Below are positions 1-10,527 of a stretch of DNA of 64,000 bases, in pieces. Position 1 is the first letter of the stretch. Every line of letters begins with the position of its first letter. Under the pieces are notes generated by a model. The model was not told the DNA's origin. It ran no database searches and saw nothing but the letters and a program-made list of their open reading frames with translations. The DNA comes from Monodelphis domestica (Eukaryota; Chordata; Mammalia; Didelphimorphia; Didelphidae): the NCBI RefSeq assembly GCF_027887165.1, contig NC_077227.1, positions 349,167,207 to 349,231,206 on the forward strand, in the 5' to 3' direction. Both the position numbers and the translations under genes were made by a program.

Positions 1-250
1 AGGATTTGAATCCAGGTCTTCCTGACTCTAAGGCTGGTTCTCTGTTGACTATTCCATGTCATGCCTTTCAGTTGAGGAGCTCAGAGGATCAAAGATTGTG
101 AGCTGGAAGAGACTTCATAAGCCATCTGGTTCAATATAATCATTTTACATATAAAGAAATTGAGGCCCAGAGAGCTTAAATGACTTGACCAATGTTACAC
201 AGATTATAAAATGGAGGCAGGATTTGAACCAGTGTCTGACTCCAGGGTTT
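1..250 (-). repeat. Two MIR/THER-type CORE-SINE pieces
   Basis: Positions 1-60 carry the antisense tRNA-like head end, and 90-250 carry a second copy with the core motif GAGGCCCAGAGAG followed by a tract related to AAGGTCACACAG. Both are in minus orientation and diverged. Confidence 0.6.
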
Positions 251-262
251 TTTTTTTCCAAT

Positions 263-506
263 GTTTTTGTTATTCAGTTGTTTCAGTTATGTCCAACCCT
301 TCATGATCCCATTTAGGGTATTCTTGGTAAAGATACTGAAGTGGTTTGCCATTTTCTTCTCCAGCTCATTTTACAGATGAGAAAACTGAAGCAAACAAGA
401 TTAAATGACTTGTCCAGGGTATATAACTAATAAGAGATAGAGGCCAGATTTGAACTCAGAAGTTGTCTTCCTGACTATCCTATCTACTCTACTACCTAGT
501 TGCCCC
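263..506 (-). mobile_element. RTE-tailed tRNA-derived SINE (RTESINE-like)
   Basis: Near full length in antisense: the RTE-like tail (GTTCAG/GTCCAACCC block, then TTTGCCATT and TCCAGCTCATTTTACAG) comes first, and the tRNA-like head ends with CTAGTTGCCCC. Confidence 0.8.
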
Positions 507-547
507 TCTTTCCATTGTACCATAAATTATGTTTGATGTTGTTTCAG

Positions 548-785
548 AACCAATAACTGGCATTTATATAGTAGTTTATGGTTTGCAAAGTCCTTTACAA
601 TATTATCTCACAATCACCTTGTAAGGCAGGAACTGTTATCCCTACTTTACAAATGAGGGAATTTAAGCTGAAAGGTTAAGTGTCCAAGGTCACATAGCTA
701 GTTAAGTGTCTCAAGCAGGATTTGAACTCAGCTCTTGCTGCATCCAAGTCTACCTCTCTATCCACTGCCCTACCTAGCTACCTAG
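548..785 (-). repeat. MIR-type CORE-SINE
   Basis: Antisense MIR architecture: the 3' segment with TTTACAAATGAGG, then the core with AAGGTCACATAGCTAG, then the head ending near 785. Confidence 0.65.
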
Positions 786-789
786 ATTA

Positions 790-1010
790 GAATTAGCAAT
801 GAAAACAAGGCATTGTATTAGGTCCTTCCATTCTTGAACCTTATCAGCAACGTGACCTTGGGTAAGTGACTTAACCCTATTTGTCTCAGTTTCCTCAACT
901 GTAAAATGAGCTGGTGAAGGAAATGGCAACCACTCCAGTATCTTTGCCAAGAAAACCCCAAATAGGGTCATAAAGAGCTGGACGTGACTGAAATGACTGA
1001 ACAGCAATCC
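790..1010 (+). mobile_element. RTE-tailed SINE, head degraded
   Basis: From GTGACCTTGGGTAAGTGAC through CTCCAGTATCTTTGCC to a tail ending GACTGAAATGACTGAACAGC, the expected RTE-like terminus. The first 50 bases of the head are poorly preserved. Confidence 0.8.
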
Positions 1011-1159
1011 TTGGATCTGCCTTCTTACTAGGAAGTTTAAACACAGGTGCTGAGCACTGCTTGGCCACTTACCATTTTTGGCATGTAAAGCTTAGTGTTC
1101 CCAGGAGCACCTGTTGCCTTTGGGGGGAAAAATTCTTGATAGATAAGGCATGTGAACTG

Positions 1160-1530
1160 AAATTACAAAAACATTTATAGAGTATTTTCCTTACAATAAC
1201 CCTGCAAAGTAAGAAGTTCAAATATGGGCCCACATTTCACAGAAGAAGCAGAATTTAAGAAATTAAATGTCTTGCTCATGATCATATCAAGCTAGTAGGC
1301 TTTTGTGGCGTCATTTAAACCTATGGGTGCCTGACCCAATTCTTTAAACTATTTCTCAAAATTCCCTCCATTTCTTCTGAGCTTGGAGTTGGGGTGGTTA
1401 TATGTATTATAATAATCAAGTAAAACCACAAATTTATTCTAAAATAATAGTTTTGTGTATTCCCTAGCACAGGACCCGATATACAGTAGGAATTTAACAA
1501 TTGCTTATTAAATTAAATTTACAGGAAACT
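1160..1530. repeat. MIR fragment (minus) and L2 3' fragment (plus)
   Basis: 1160-1350 resembles antisense MIR. 1455-1530 contains CCCTAGCACAGGACCCGATA, then a motif like AGTAGGAATTTAACAATTGC, the 3' end of L2 in plus orientation. Confidence 0.45.
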
Positions 1531-1689
1531 TGAGGAATCTATAAACAGTAAACCATGATGAAATTAGAATTTTTTGCCCATTATTTCCAGATGGATTGTA
1601 TAATCTAGTGTCACAGACTCTGAACAAGAATTCCAGGCAACCAAGTCCTAGTATCAGTTTACTTGCTATGACCTTTTGAGAGTCATTTG

Positions 1690-1870
1690 CAACATAGAAT
1701 GTTGAAATTGGAAAGGATGTTAGAGACCATCTGTTTCAACTCCCTCATTTTATAAAGGGAGAAACTAAGGCTCAAGTGATTTACCCAAAGTCACACAGCT
1801 GGTGGCAGGGGTAAGAATAGAACCAGGTTCTTCAGACTCCTAGTCCAACATACTTTTCTTTTTGTACCTT
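1690..1870 (-). repeat. THER-type CORE-SINE
   Basis: Reads CATAGAATGTTGAAATTGGA, then CCATCTGTTTCAACTCCCTC, then GTCACACAGCTGG: the antisense tail plus core. Confidence 0.6.
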
Positions 1871-1874
1871 ACAT

Positions 1875-2364
1875 ATTTAAAAGACAGCTAGATTAATACC
1901 CAGAAGATTTGGGTTTAAGTCTTGGCCTTTGCCATTAACTAGCTAGAATCTTTTTTTTTTTTTAATTTGGATGAGTTAGGAAGTTCACAGGGCTCTTATA
2001 AGAATGAGATGAAACAATAATAGAAAAAATATTTTTTACTAGTAAGAACTTTTAATACCCTCTGACATAAAAACAAATTGTCAGAGATCTTTTGAAAAAT
2101 CTAATAAGTAAATGTTTGTGGATATATAGTTAATGAATTCTTAAAATATTATAAAAGTCAAGAATGTAATGATATATGATATGTTTTATACTGAAACTAG
2201 AGGAGGGGTAAGAGAAAGGCATATTTCAATAGGTTTGGACAAGAGGAGCACCCACCTGGGCTACTTCCCCAAATTGGCACTTAGAAATTTGTAGGTTGCA
2301 ATCTTGAGGTGGTATTCTTTATTATTTCTTCTTAACTATCAGCCAGTAAACAGTAAAAAAATTA
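1875..2364 (+). other. MIR-like fragment, then AT-rich unassigned sequence
   Basis: 1875-1950 has a weak plus-strand MIR head. 1985-2364 is AT-rich with no recognised feature. Confidence 0.35.
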
Positions 2365-2999
2365 GTTCTTTTTTAAAACAAAATTATTTTTCTAATTAAC
2401 AAATATTTCTCTCTCTCCTCCTCCACTTTCCTTTAGAAAAAAAAAAGAAAAATGAGACCCTTTTTCATCAATTTGTATATTTCATTTTGTATGTTTGATC
2501 TATAACCTCTCTGTTAGAAGGTTACAGCATGTTTCTTTATGACTTCACTTTGTTTCAGTTCATAGAAATCTTCCTAGGTTTCTCTGAAAACTTAATTTCT
2601 TACAGTTCTATCATATTCCATTAAATTAATACACCATTAACTTATTCAGCCATTCCCCAATTTAAAATTTACTTACTTAATTTTCCAATTCTTTGCCTCT
2701 ATAAGAAGAACTGCCATAAATATTTTTTGTACCTATAAGTTCTTTTCCTCTTTCTTTGCTCTCATTGGGGCAAAAGCCTCCTAGTGTTATCTCTGGATCA
2801 AAGAGTATATACTGTTTTAGTAACTTTGGGGGCATAGTTCCAAATGGCTTTCTAGAATGGCTGGACCAATTCACAACTCTACTATAAGTGCATTAATGTG
2901 CCTTTTTTTTCCATAGCCCCTTCAACATTAGTCATTTTCTTTCTTCTTTTTTTTTAAAGACAACTCTGCCAATCTGATGGATGTGAGGTAAAATTTCAG
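2365..2999 (-). mobile_element. L1 3' end, 5'-truncated, ORF2 C-terminus and 3' UTR
   Basis: On the plus strand it reads as antisense L1: pyrimidine-rich 3' UTR, then ATTCAGCCATTCCCCAATTT and AATGGCTGGACCAATTCAC, the hallmark blocks of the marsupial L1 ORF2 C-terminus. Several stops and indels make it non-coding. It stops abruptly at 2999, where an LTR-like sequence begins. Confidence 0.8.
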
Positions 3000-3676
3000 T
3001 GTTGCACAATTGGCTCTTAGCACAGTCATTGCCCAAGATCACATCGTAAGAACAGTAGCGACAAAAACATTCTTCCCATAAACCGGTAGCACATTGTCTT
3101 GGAAATATACAACATACCTATGGGAAAAGTGGGTATAACTTAAAATACAATGGTTGTAAGGCACATATGCTGAGAACAGGTGTCCAAAGCAATTCACAAC
3201 TTTGGTACTATCTCACAATCCTTTCTCTTTTCTTATTGTTCCCTTGGTAGCTCAACTCTTGATTCCCAAGGTTAGTTCTCTCTTGACCCCCGACTCTCTT
3301 TAGTTATTTCTTGAATAGCAGACTCTCTTTTCTGCTGCCAGAGATCCTACTTCTGGAAACTGCTTCCAGCCTTGAGTGGCTGCCTCTTTAGATCTCTCCC
3401 TTTCTGGAATGTTTGACTCTGCTCCCTCAACTATGTCATGAACTCTCTCAAACTGACTTTTCAGTTGCTAGATGGGATGTTGCCTAGAAGGCCAATAACT
3501 ACTGTTAGACACTTTGGTTGACTGGAACAGGAAGAGAGAACAATCCCTTCTTGCCACTGCAAAGGTCTCTTCTGCAGGCTACTCTGGGCCTGGCCTGATT
3601 CAAATTGACTAACTTCATATCTGGGGCTTAGCTGTTTAAAGTCCTCTCAGGGCATGGCCCATTTTTTTACTTATCA
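3000..3676 (-). mobile_element. Candidate LTR of an old endogenous retrovirus
   Basis: The block abuts the L1 at 2999, begins TGTTGCAC on the plus strand (so ends in CAACA on its own strand), and would start TGATAAG at 3676. Just outside the right end is a purine-rich stretch on the minus strand, GTCAGGAGGGAG, like a polypurine tract. A variant poly(A) signal is possible near 3230. There is no second LTR or clear target duplication, so this is tentative. Confidence 0.35.
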
Positions 3677-4039
3677 ATTACTCCCTCCTGACCCAGAGAG
3701 TAATTCATATTTAATAAAGAGATAATGAGTTAACACCTTAATATATTACATACCATCTGTGAATCTATTCAGTGACCACATTAATTGAAACAAATTCCCC
3801 ACTTATACAAGCATCTTCTCTTCCTTAAACTCGTTATATAACACCTCTGTGCAGCCTCAGCTCAGCCCTAGCAATTCCTTTCAGGGGTCTGCAGTCAGAA
3901 AACAATAGTCAGTTGAAGTATATTATATTATGAGGTGTCTTCAGCTTGGCATCTAAGTTCCACATTTTTTCCACTTAGTACTGAGGTGTTAATTATAAGC
4001 CCCAAAATTACACTTTCCCTTTCTCATCTAAGCACCAGA
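3677..4039 (-). other. Possible 3' internal remnant of the same retroviral element, non-coding
   Basis: Sequence beyond the possible polypurine tract. No open frame or retroviral motif is readable; it could equally be unrelated single-copy DNA. Confidence 0.25.
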
Positions 4040-4256
4040 AAATAAGTTATTTTGTGCAAAATATAATAAAAATTATGATATTGTCTAAATTGATTTACAT
4101 ATTTAGTACTGGAACAATCAAATCACCAAAGGAATACTTCATAGAACTAGGGACAATAGTGATAAAATTCATTCTGAGGAAGATAAGATCTAGATTCCCA
4201 ATGGAAAAAGGAAAAAAAAGTAGGAATGAAAGAGGAATAGTACTTTCAGACCTCAA
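4040..4256 (+). mobile_element. L1 ORF2 internal fragment
   Basis: A plus-strand frame reads LSKLIYIFSTGTIKSP, then YFIELGTIVIKFIL, then RNERGIVLSDL. This resembles the L1 ORF2 segment downstream of the reverse transcriptase core, where a consensus has a conserved IPIK, FIE, KFIW and LPDF pattern. It is a broken remnant. Confidence 0.65.
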
Positions 4257-4312
4257 TCAATCAAAAAAGCATTTACTAAACCTTCTATGTGCCAGGCAGC
4301 CATTTCAGACTG
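4257..4312 (-). repeat. L2 3' end fragment
   Basis: Antisense L2 terminus with AGCATTTACTAAACC and CTATGTGCCAGGCAG. Confidence 0.6.
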
Positions 4313-4939
4313 GTTAAAAAGTAGATCAGGAGAACAAAACTATAACAGGAAAAATAAGAAACAATTGAACTGAATAAGCTAAATTGTTTTTAAGATTTTC
4401 AAAATTAGGTGATTTAATTTTCTCATTTTCTCCCAAGGGAATCCAAGCAAGCATGAAAGGGGAAGGGAGGGAAAAGTCCACACTGATTATTATTTGAAAA
4501 GTACTCTACTATGTTGAAATTTGTGATTATTTGGCAGGAGCTGGACTCATTTACCTTTGTACTGTCTATAAACAAGATTGGGAAGGGGTGAATGTTTAAA
4601 GCTACTGATTACAAATGATTGTTATATTGTTATTAGAGCAAATCCCCTATTGCCCTATGAGACATGCCATTCTGTTTTAGTTCTAGTTACTGTTTGAACT
4701 TGGAAGTAATAAAAGAACATTTCTTTCAAAAGGATTTCATAGCTAAGCTTTTTACTAGTTAGCCCATGGAAGTGAGTGATTGGGTTTGAGGTCTTTATTT
4801 TTGTGTGGAGAACCAATGTGTACCATGGTGGATAGTAATCCAATCTCAGAACTTGTAAGCTCTGAGTTCAAATTTTACCTGGGACTCCTATTGGATCTAT
4901 GATCTTGGGAAAGTCATTTACCATCTCAATGCCCTAGGC
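4313..4939. other. Mostly unassigned; weak MIR-like SINE at 4815-4930
   Basis: 4313-4810 shows no recognised feature. From 4815 a plus-strand SINE head and core can be followed (GAGTTCAAATTTTACCTGGG, then GATCTTGGGAAAGTCATTTA) up to the hAT insertion. Confidence 0.4.
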
Positions 4940-5152
4940 CTGTGTTGGCAACCCTATGGCACAAGTGCAGGAGCATTCCCCCTCTCCATGCGTACCTGAG
5001 GACATTTCTTATATCACCCACTCCTCTGCCCAGCAGTCCAATAGGAGTGCTTCCTCCCTCCCCTGTCTGGGGTGAGGTGGAATGGGTAGGCTTACATAAG
5101 ATGTGAGGGCTGCAGTTTGGGCACTTGGTCTCTAAAAGGTTCGACAGCACTG
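4940..5152. mobile_element. Non-autonomous hAT element, copy 1
   Basis: Starts CTGTGTTGGCAACCC and ends with GGTTCGACAGCACTG, imperfect terminal inverted repeats related to CAGTGATGGCGAACC. The flanking octamers CCCTAGGC (4932-4939) and CCCTAAGA (5153-5160) match at 6 of 8 bases, fitting the 8-bp duplication of hAT transposons. No transposase frame. Confidence 0.75.
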
Positions 5153-5354
5153 CCCTAAGATGAGAATGTGCTTTGGTAGAGGAAGCTTCTTCATTTAGGA
5201 TTTCCCCACACCAAGTGAAATCATAGATCTAGTGTCTATCTTTCTTCTTGACTAAAGAGAATAAGTACCTCATTTTCTTGGTAAGAAGATTATTTTTCAA
5301 TAGACTATACCTTCTTTGTCTATAAGAAAAGAACACCTAGGGTGAGGAGGGAAA

Positions 5355-5825
5355 AAGGACAAGCATCTATGTTCTAAAATATTTATAGCAGCTCTTTGGA
5401 TGCCCATCAATTGGGGAATGGCTAAACAAGTTGTAATGAAATACTATTATACTGTAAGAAATTATGAGCTTGTTGATTCTAGAAAAACATGGAAAGACTT
5501 GCATAAAATAATGAAGAGTGAACTAAACAGAACCAAGAGAACATTGTATACAGTAACAGCAATATTGTTCAAAGAGTAACTGTGAATGACTAAGCTAGCC
5601 TGAGTAATAGGAACATTCAAATCAACTACAAAGATCCTATAGACGAAGATGCTATCCACCTCCAGAAAATGAATTGCTATATGGAAGTATGTATTGTATG
5701 GTTTTACACATGGGTCTGTGTCAAATGTTGGCCTTCTCTAAGGTGGAACTGGGAGTGAGTAAGGGAGATAGGTTGGAACTCAAAATGTGATCCAAAACCA
5801 AAATAAATTAAATTAAAAAAAGAAA
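5355..5825 (+). mobile_element. L1 3' end (ORF2 C-terminus, 3' UTR, A-rich tail)
   Basis: Contains GCCCATCAATTGGGGAATGG, then GAACCAAGAGAACATTGTA, the conserved end of marsupial L1 ORF2, followed by a 3' UTR and an A-rich tail near 5800-5825. 5'-truncated. Confidence 0.85.
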
Positions 5826-5954
5826 AGAACCAAAGTTTCCACTTCTTCCTGTGTGACTTTGACCACTAACTTCCATTCTAGCTTTAAATCTTTAATCCTA
5901 GGATTCTATGGCAAACAAATGACCAAGAATTTCCAGAGTCATCAAATGCCAAAG

Positions 5955-6345
5955 GCAAAGGAATCATAGGATTTAGAACTAGAAGATATTTTAGGTATTT
6001 GGCCAATTTATAGATAATCAAAAGGAGGCATAAAAAGGGTAAGTGACTTATCCAAGGTCACACAGCTAGTATGTAGCAGGGCTGAGACCAGTACCCAGAT
6101 CTGCTGACTCCCAGATTCTTTCCCTTCCAACACAAAAGCTAAATGATAGAAAATATTAAATGCCTTCCTTTCAATAGTCCTATGGGATAGTTAGCTCTTG
6201 CATTGGTATTTATATATTTTACAAGTGAAAAAAATTGAGGCTTAGAGAAATGGATTTTGTTCATTCCCACATAGCTAATGAGTAGAAGTGGCTGAGTTGA
6301 ATCCAGATCTTCTGATAGATTCATTGTTCTTTTCACTATGCGGTA
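5955..6345 (-). repeat. THER-type SINE followed by MIR-type SINE
   Basis: 5955-6125 has the tail and core with CCAAGGTCACACAGCTAG; 6165-6345 has a second antisense copy with TTACAAGTGAAAAAAATTGA and a degraded head. Confidence 0.6.
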
Positions 6346-6374
6346 GTGGTGGTGGGGCGTCAGGGCTGCTGATC

Positions 6375-6780
6375 CTTCAAATTGGGCTCTTATAGGGAAT
6401 GGTTAAAGAAGTTGTGGCAAATGATTGTGATGAAATACTATTGTGTTGTAAGAGATTATGAGCAGATTAATTTCTAAAAAATGGAAAGACCTACATGAAA
6501 TTATAAAGAGTAAAGGGAGTAGAACCAAGAGAACATTATATACAGCAACAGAATTATTGTTTGAAGAATGGCTTGTGTGTATCCACCTCCAGACAAAGAA
6601 CTTATGAGTAGAAACAAGTAAGACATAGTTTTATATGTACATGTATTTTTGTCAAATGATGCCTTCTCTAAAGAGAAATGGAATAGAGATACCTGGAAAT
6701 TTTAACACAATAGATAAGTAAACAAACAAATAAACAAAACAAAACAAAACGGGGCTATTGTTCTTGTTTTTTTCTCCCTC
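6375..6780 (+). mobile_element. Second L1 3' end, related to the copy at 5355-5825
   Basis: Same region as the previous L1 end: ATGGTTAAAGAAGTTGTGGC, AACCAAGAGAACATTATATA, CTCCAGACAAAGAAC, and a tail of AAACAAACAAAT-type repeats. The two copies differ throughout, so they are separate insertions, not a duplication. Confidence 0.8.
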
Positions 6781-6784
6781 TTTT

Positions 6785-6950
6785 TTTAAAAACCCTTATC
6801 TTCCATCTTAGAATCAATACTGTGTATTTGTCCCCAGGTAACAAAGAGAATTAAGGGCTACACACTGGGGGGTTAAGTGCCTTGCCCAGGGTCACACAGC
6901 TAGGGAGCGTCTGAGGTCACATTTGAACTCAAAATCTCCCATCTTGCCCT
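6785..6950 (-). mobile_element. MAR1-like SINE, truncated
   Basis: Antisense: TTATCTTCCATCTTAGAATC, then AGGGCTACACACTGGGGGGT, then GCCCAGGGTCACACAGCTAG. The head beyond 6950 is lost. Confidence 0.75.
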
Positions 6951-7440
6951 TATTTTCTGACCAAAGTCTCAGCCTTTGTCCTCTCTATGTAGTGTCTTTA
7001 TTGATATTGCCAAGGGACTGAGAAAGAAGGAGGCATTTAAATGACAAGATATATCTAATTTAGTCTAGAAATGAGGCAGTTGGCCCAGAGGCTGGAGGGA
7101 GATCCAAGGGATTGGTCTGGTCTTTTCCTTTGTGGTGTTTTCTTCGTTGTACATCCAAATGAACTGTTCCTTAAAAGCTCAGTTATGGCGTAGGGCCAAA
7201 GAATGAAATCACTATCTTCAGTTCTGGGAAACTGCAGCCTAAAAATCCTTAGACCTAGATAGGGAAGCCCAGCTCAGGCCCTTGAGATCGTGACATAGAT
7301 ACCCCACATCCATCTCTTGGAGAATTCTCATCTTTGAATGGGGAGGGGGTAGTACTCTCACAAAAAGGAGCTCCAATAAGGTAGGTAGGCCTTCCCTATA
7401 AAAATGAAAACTGACTTTTTATAACCTCTATCTCCCTCTG
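6951..7440. other. No feature recognised
   Basis: Single-copy-looking sequence without a readable frame or repeat. Confidence 0.4.
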
Positions 7441-8370
7441 AGCTTTATTCGATACTGATCTTTTTCTTTTTCTCTCTTTTACCCTATCAAAATCCTATCC
7501 ATTCTTAAGGGTTAGGATCAAATATCATTTCTACCTACCACGGTAGATTAGAGATAGGATGAACCTTAGAGTCATCTATTCCACAACATCTCTTTAATCT
7601 CTTCCCTTCTCTCTACTTACACCACAATCATTCTAATTTAGAACTTTATCGTCCCTCACCTGGATGACAGCTTTTGCCATCTATTGAATTTTCCTGCATC
7701 TAATCTCTCTTCTCTGCATGCTGTCCACACAGTTGGAGAATTGATATTTCTAAAGCACAGGTCTGACTATAACACTCCACTGCTCAAGAAACTTCCCTGA
7801 CTCCTTATTGCCTGGAAGACAAAACAGCAACTATCTGTTTACAATTTGAATCCAGTCTACCTTTCCAGGCTGATTATATACAATTTTCTCTAAGTAACAA
7901 TTTACTTCTAGGTAAATTAATTTACCAACCCCTACTGACATTTCATGCCTTACCTTCAGGTTATCCTTACCTTTTCCACTTACAATTCTTTCCTTCCTCA
8001 GTTCTGCCTCTTCTAACCAACCCCTAGTATCCTTCAAGGCTGAGAGGTCTTTTAAGAGGCCCTTCTTGATTCCTCTAGTTCTGAGTGCTCTCTACCACAC
8101 CCAATCCTGGAAAACATATTATGTCTATAGATGTATAAATATACTCATTATATACCATATAATTTTATATTTATTATGTATAATGAATATGTAAATATAA
8201 CATATACCATATATATGCTATATGTACTAGTGAATACTTGTGAATGTATTCTCTTCCAAGGAAAATATAAGCTCCTTGAGGGCAGAGACTGTGTCAATTT
8301 TGTCTGTGCATCTTCAGCATACAGTAGATACTTAATAAAAGTCTGTCAATTAATTGAACTAGTCCTCTAG
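7441..8370 (+). mobile_element. L2 LINE, 3' part
   Basis: Sense L2: CTCAAGAAACTTCCCTGACT, then CTATCTGTTTACAATTTG, later TAAGCTCCTTGAGGGCAGAG and the terminus near 8345. An AT-rich (TATA/TATG) stretch sits at 8120-8240. The encoded frame is broken by many stops. Confidence 0.8.
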
Positions 8371-8714
8371 AATTTATTTCTCCCTTCATCTCCCAGATTC
8401 ACCATTTCTATTAACTTTCCTTTTTTCTGTAGAGGTCACTCATCCTTTTGATCACCTAGGCTTTCATCTTTATCATTATCCTATGTTCCTTTTTTCCTTT
8501 GTAGTCCTCCTATATCTCTCCCCCTATATATAATCAGTTGCCAATTCTCATGAATTCTGCTTCTTCTACATCATTCTCCTCAGTGTCCTTCTCTCTCTTC
8601 ACTTGGCCACCACCATTGTAGTTCAGCCCATCATCACCTCTCATTTGCACTGTTGTCAAGACATCTTATTTCGGGTCTTTCCACCCAACTTCTACCCTCT
8701 GCAATCCATTTTCT

Positions 8715-8905
8715 TGAATTTAAAAAATGTATTTAATTAATTAATTTAGAATATTTTTCCATGGTTACACGATTCATGTTCTTTCGCTTCTCTCCTCCCC
8801 CCTCCCCAGCTGACTTACAATTCCACTCAGTTTTACATGTATCATTGATCAAGACCTATTTCCATATTATTGATAATTGCACTAGGGTGATCGTGCAACT
8901 CATTT
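8715..8905 (-). mobile_element. L1 3' UTR fragment inserted in L2
   Basis: Antisense L1 3' UTR: T/A-rich tail at 8720-8755, then CTCTCCTCCCCCCTCCCCAG and TATTTCCATATTATTGATAA. Very strongly 5'-truncated. Confidence 0.7.
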
Positions 8906-9401
8906 TCTACACAGTTTCCAAACTAATATTCCTAAATTTTGTTTCTGATCACATCACTGCTGAAGAAGCTTTGGTGACTCCTAAGTGGCTAAAGGACAAA
9001 ACACAGAATCTTTTAAGTTTTTAATATTTTCACATCTAGTTACAGATTATCTTACTAGATTATTTACTATTTCTTATTACTCCTCAGGTTCTCTTCCTTC
9101 TAGATAAACTGGCCTGTTTGCTATTCTCCATACATGACATTCCATCTCCTTCCCTGAACCTTTCTACCGTCTGTCTCTCATGCCTAGAATTCTTTCTCCT
9201 TCCCTCTGCTTCTTGGGATCTCTAGCTGCCTACAAACCTTACTAGATGTGCCATCTCCCACATGAGGCCTTTTCTGACTCCTACCCCTTCTCTTCCTGCA
9301 GGTTAGTGTTTTCCTTCCACAAAACAAACAAAAACTATTGTATTTACCTGTTATGTCCCTTTATTAGAATATAGCCTTCTTGAGGTTAGGGTCTACTTAT
9401 T

Positions 9402-9420
9402 TGTGTGTGTGTGTGTGTGT
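9402..9420 (+). repeat. (TG)n microsatellite
   Basis: About nine and a half uninterrupted TG units inside the L2 3' UTR. Confidence 0.95.
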
Positions 9421-9499
9421 ATTCCCTTAGCCTAGGAAAATGCCTTGCTCCTATGTATTTATTGAACTTATTGTTTGATAAATGTTTGATGAAATGTGT

Positions 9500-9765
9500 C
9501 TAGTGTTTCAAATACCAGAGATAGAAGGGATCTCATAAAATACAATGTCAAAACTAGAAGAGATCTTATAAAATACAGTATCAAAGGAAGAGGCCATAAG
9601 AACCTAGTTAAGACTCCTCATTTTGCAGAGGAGGAAATAGCAGGCCCAGACTCAGGAAACAACTGGCTCAAAGTCACATAGTGATTAAGTGGCAGTACCG
9701 TGACCAGAATCCAGGTCTCCTGGGTCGATGTTCATTGCCTGTTCTACCACACTAAGCCTTGAGAC
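9500..9765 (-). repeat. THER-type SINE with duplicated tail unit
   Basis: The tail (left end) holds two successive units built around TAGAAGGGATCTCATAAAAT and CTAGAAGAGATCTTATAAAA, about 38 bases apart, then core and head (AAAGTCACATAGTGATTAAG). Confidence 0.6.
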
Positions 9766-9894
9766 CTGGAGGTATGTGCTCCCGATCCCAAATCCAGGTG
9801 GCTGAAATCTCCCTTCTCCTCTTGATTCCAATAGCACGTTTGTTTGTAAGTCTCGAGGTTTATCACATATTGCCCTATATTGTAGTGATTCAAT

Positions 9895-10020
9895 GCTTTA
9901 TCTTCCCTACCTAGACTACGAGATTTGAGGGCAGGGACCCGACCAATTCACTTCTTTATATCTCTCGGTGCCTAGCACCGCGCTGGGCACACAGGAGACG
10001 CTTAAATTGCATATCTCTGG
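9895..10020 (+). repeat. L2 3' end directly upstream of the PPARGC1B promoter
   Basis: Contains GATTTGAGGGCAGGGACC and GTGCCTAGCACCGCGCTGGG, the 3' terminus of L2, ending only about 420 bases before the start codon. CpG-containing positions in it are unusually preserved. Confidence 0.65.
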
Positions 10021-10282
10021 AATGAATGGATGAGAGAAAAGATAATATTTCTCTTGGATCGCAGAGTGGGCCGCTGCTTGGGCGACTGTCACCTAGAGCC
10101 CGGGGCAGCGGGGGGCCTGACTGCATTGCTGGATTGGGAGTAGGGGGGGCCTGTCCCAGCTCTGGAGGAGGAAGCTGTCAACCGCTTGCAAAGGAGCTCT
10201 CGGGGCGGCTCGAGCTGGGAGTCGGGGGGACCCCAGGGCCTGGAGCCGGGTCTCTAACCCCCGGGCTCCGCCTCAGCGAGTC

Positions 10283-10315
10283 GCTGCCGCCGCCGCCGCT
10301 GCCGCGGCTGCTGCA
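10283..10315 (+). repeat. Short CCG/CTG-rich tract in the 5' UTR or promoter
   Basis: A run of CTG and CCG triplets (interrupted), similar in composition to a second tract in intron 1 at 12797-12822. It is not a pure expansion. Confidence 0.7.
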
Positions 10316-10330
10316 GCCCGCGGGGCCGGA

Positions 10331-10385
10331 GCTCCGCCCCCTCCGTCCCTCCCCGCCCCTCCCCTGCCTCCCTCCCCGCCCCCGG
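10331..10385 (+). promoter_or_regulatory. Cluster of three GC boxes (SP/KLF-type)
   Basis: Three GC-box cores on the minus strand occur within 55 bases: around 10331-10343, 10351-10360 and 10374-10383, each containing the core CCGCCCC or a close variant on the plus strand. They lie 60-113 bases before the start codon, so they could be core promoter or 5' UTR depending on the true start site. Confidence 0.6.
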
Positions 10386-10443
10386 CCGGCTTGCTCGGCG
10401 CCGACTCCCCCACGCTGCCGCGGCTGGGGCTGCTAGCTGGAAG

Positions 10444-10521
10444 ATGGCGGGGACGGACTGCGGCGCGCTGCTGGATGAAGAGCTCTCCTCCTTCTTCTTC
10501 AACTATCTCTCTGACAGTCAG
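10444..10521 (+). CDS. PPARGC1B: PPARGC1B (PGC-1 beta) coding exon 1, partial gene
   Basis: This exon encodes 26 residues, [20 protein letters not shown] followed by YLSDSQ, and ends exactly on a codon boundary at a consensus donor, so the following intron is phase 0. From memory, the human PGC-1 beta N-terminus differs at only about four of these 26 positions (residues 4, 19, 23 and 25), which is the basis of the call. PGC-1 beta is a nuclear coactivator of ERR, PPAR and NRF1-type factors that drives mitochondrial and lipid-metabolism genes; this exon is the start of its acidic N-terminal activation region. The start has A at -3 and G at +4, a strong initiation context, and no other ATG occurs in the 400 bases upstream. 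The open frame continues into the intron to 10800, but that extension is GC-rich read-through with no resemblance to the family. Exon 2, which should begin the LxxLL-containing activation region, is not in the window. Confidence 0.93.
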
Positions 10522-10527
10522 GTAAGG
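10522..10527 (+). other. PPARGC1B: Splice donor of PPARGC1B intron 1
   Basis: The exon ends CAG and is followed by GTAAGG, a near-perfect U1 match. Cutting here leaves exactly 26 codons, in agreement with the family's exon boundary. Confidence 0.9.

Larger units (their letters stand above)
8375..9490 (+). mobile_element. Second L2 copy in the same orientation, split by an L1 tail
   Basis: Left part 8375-8714, right part 8906-9490. The right part has GATCACATCACTGCTGAAGA and TAGCCTTCTTGAGGTTAGGG, typical of L2 ORF 3' end and 3' UTR. Confidence 0.75.

Noticed and set aside
10026..10436. 136-codon open frame just upstream of the exon
   Set aside because: It is a consequence of high GC and few stops in the CpG island. 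It uses low-complexity G, P and R residues and begins in the L2 remnant.
10254..10502. Minus-strand frame opposite exon 1, and overlapping minus-strand frames to 11016
   Set aside because: Shadows of CpG-island composition with serine/alanine/arginine-rich product; no family resemblance.
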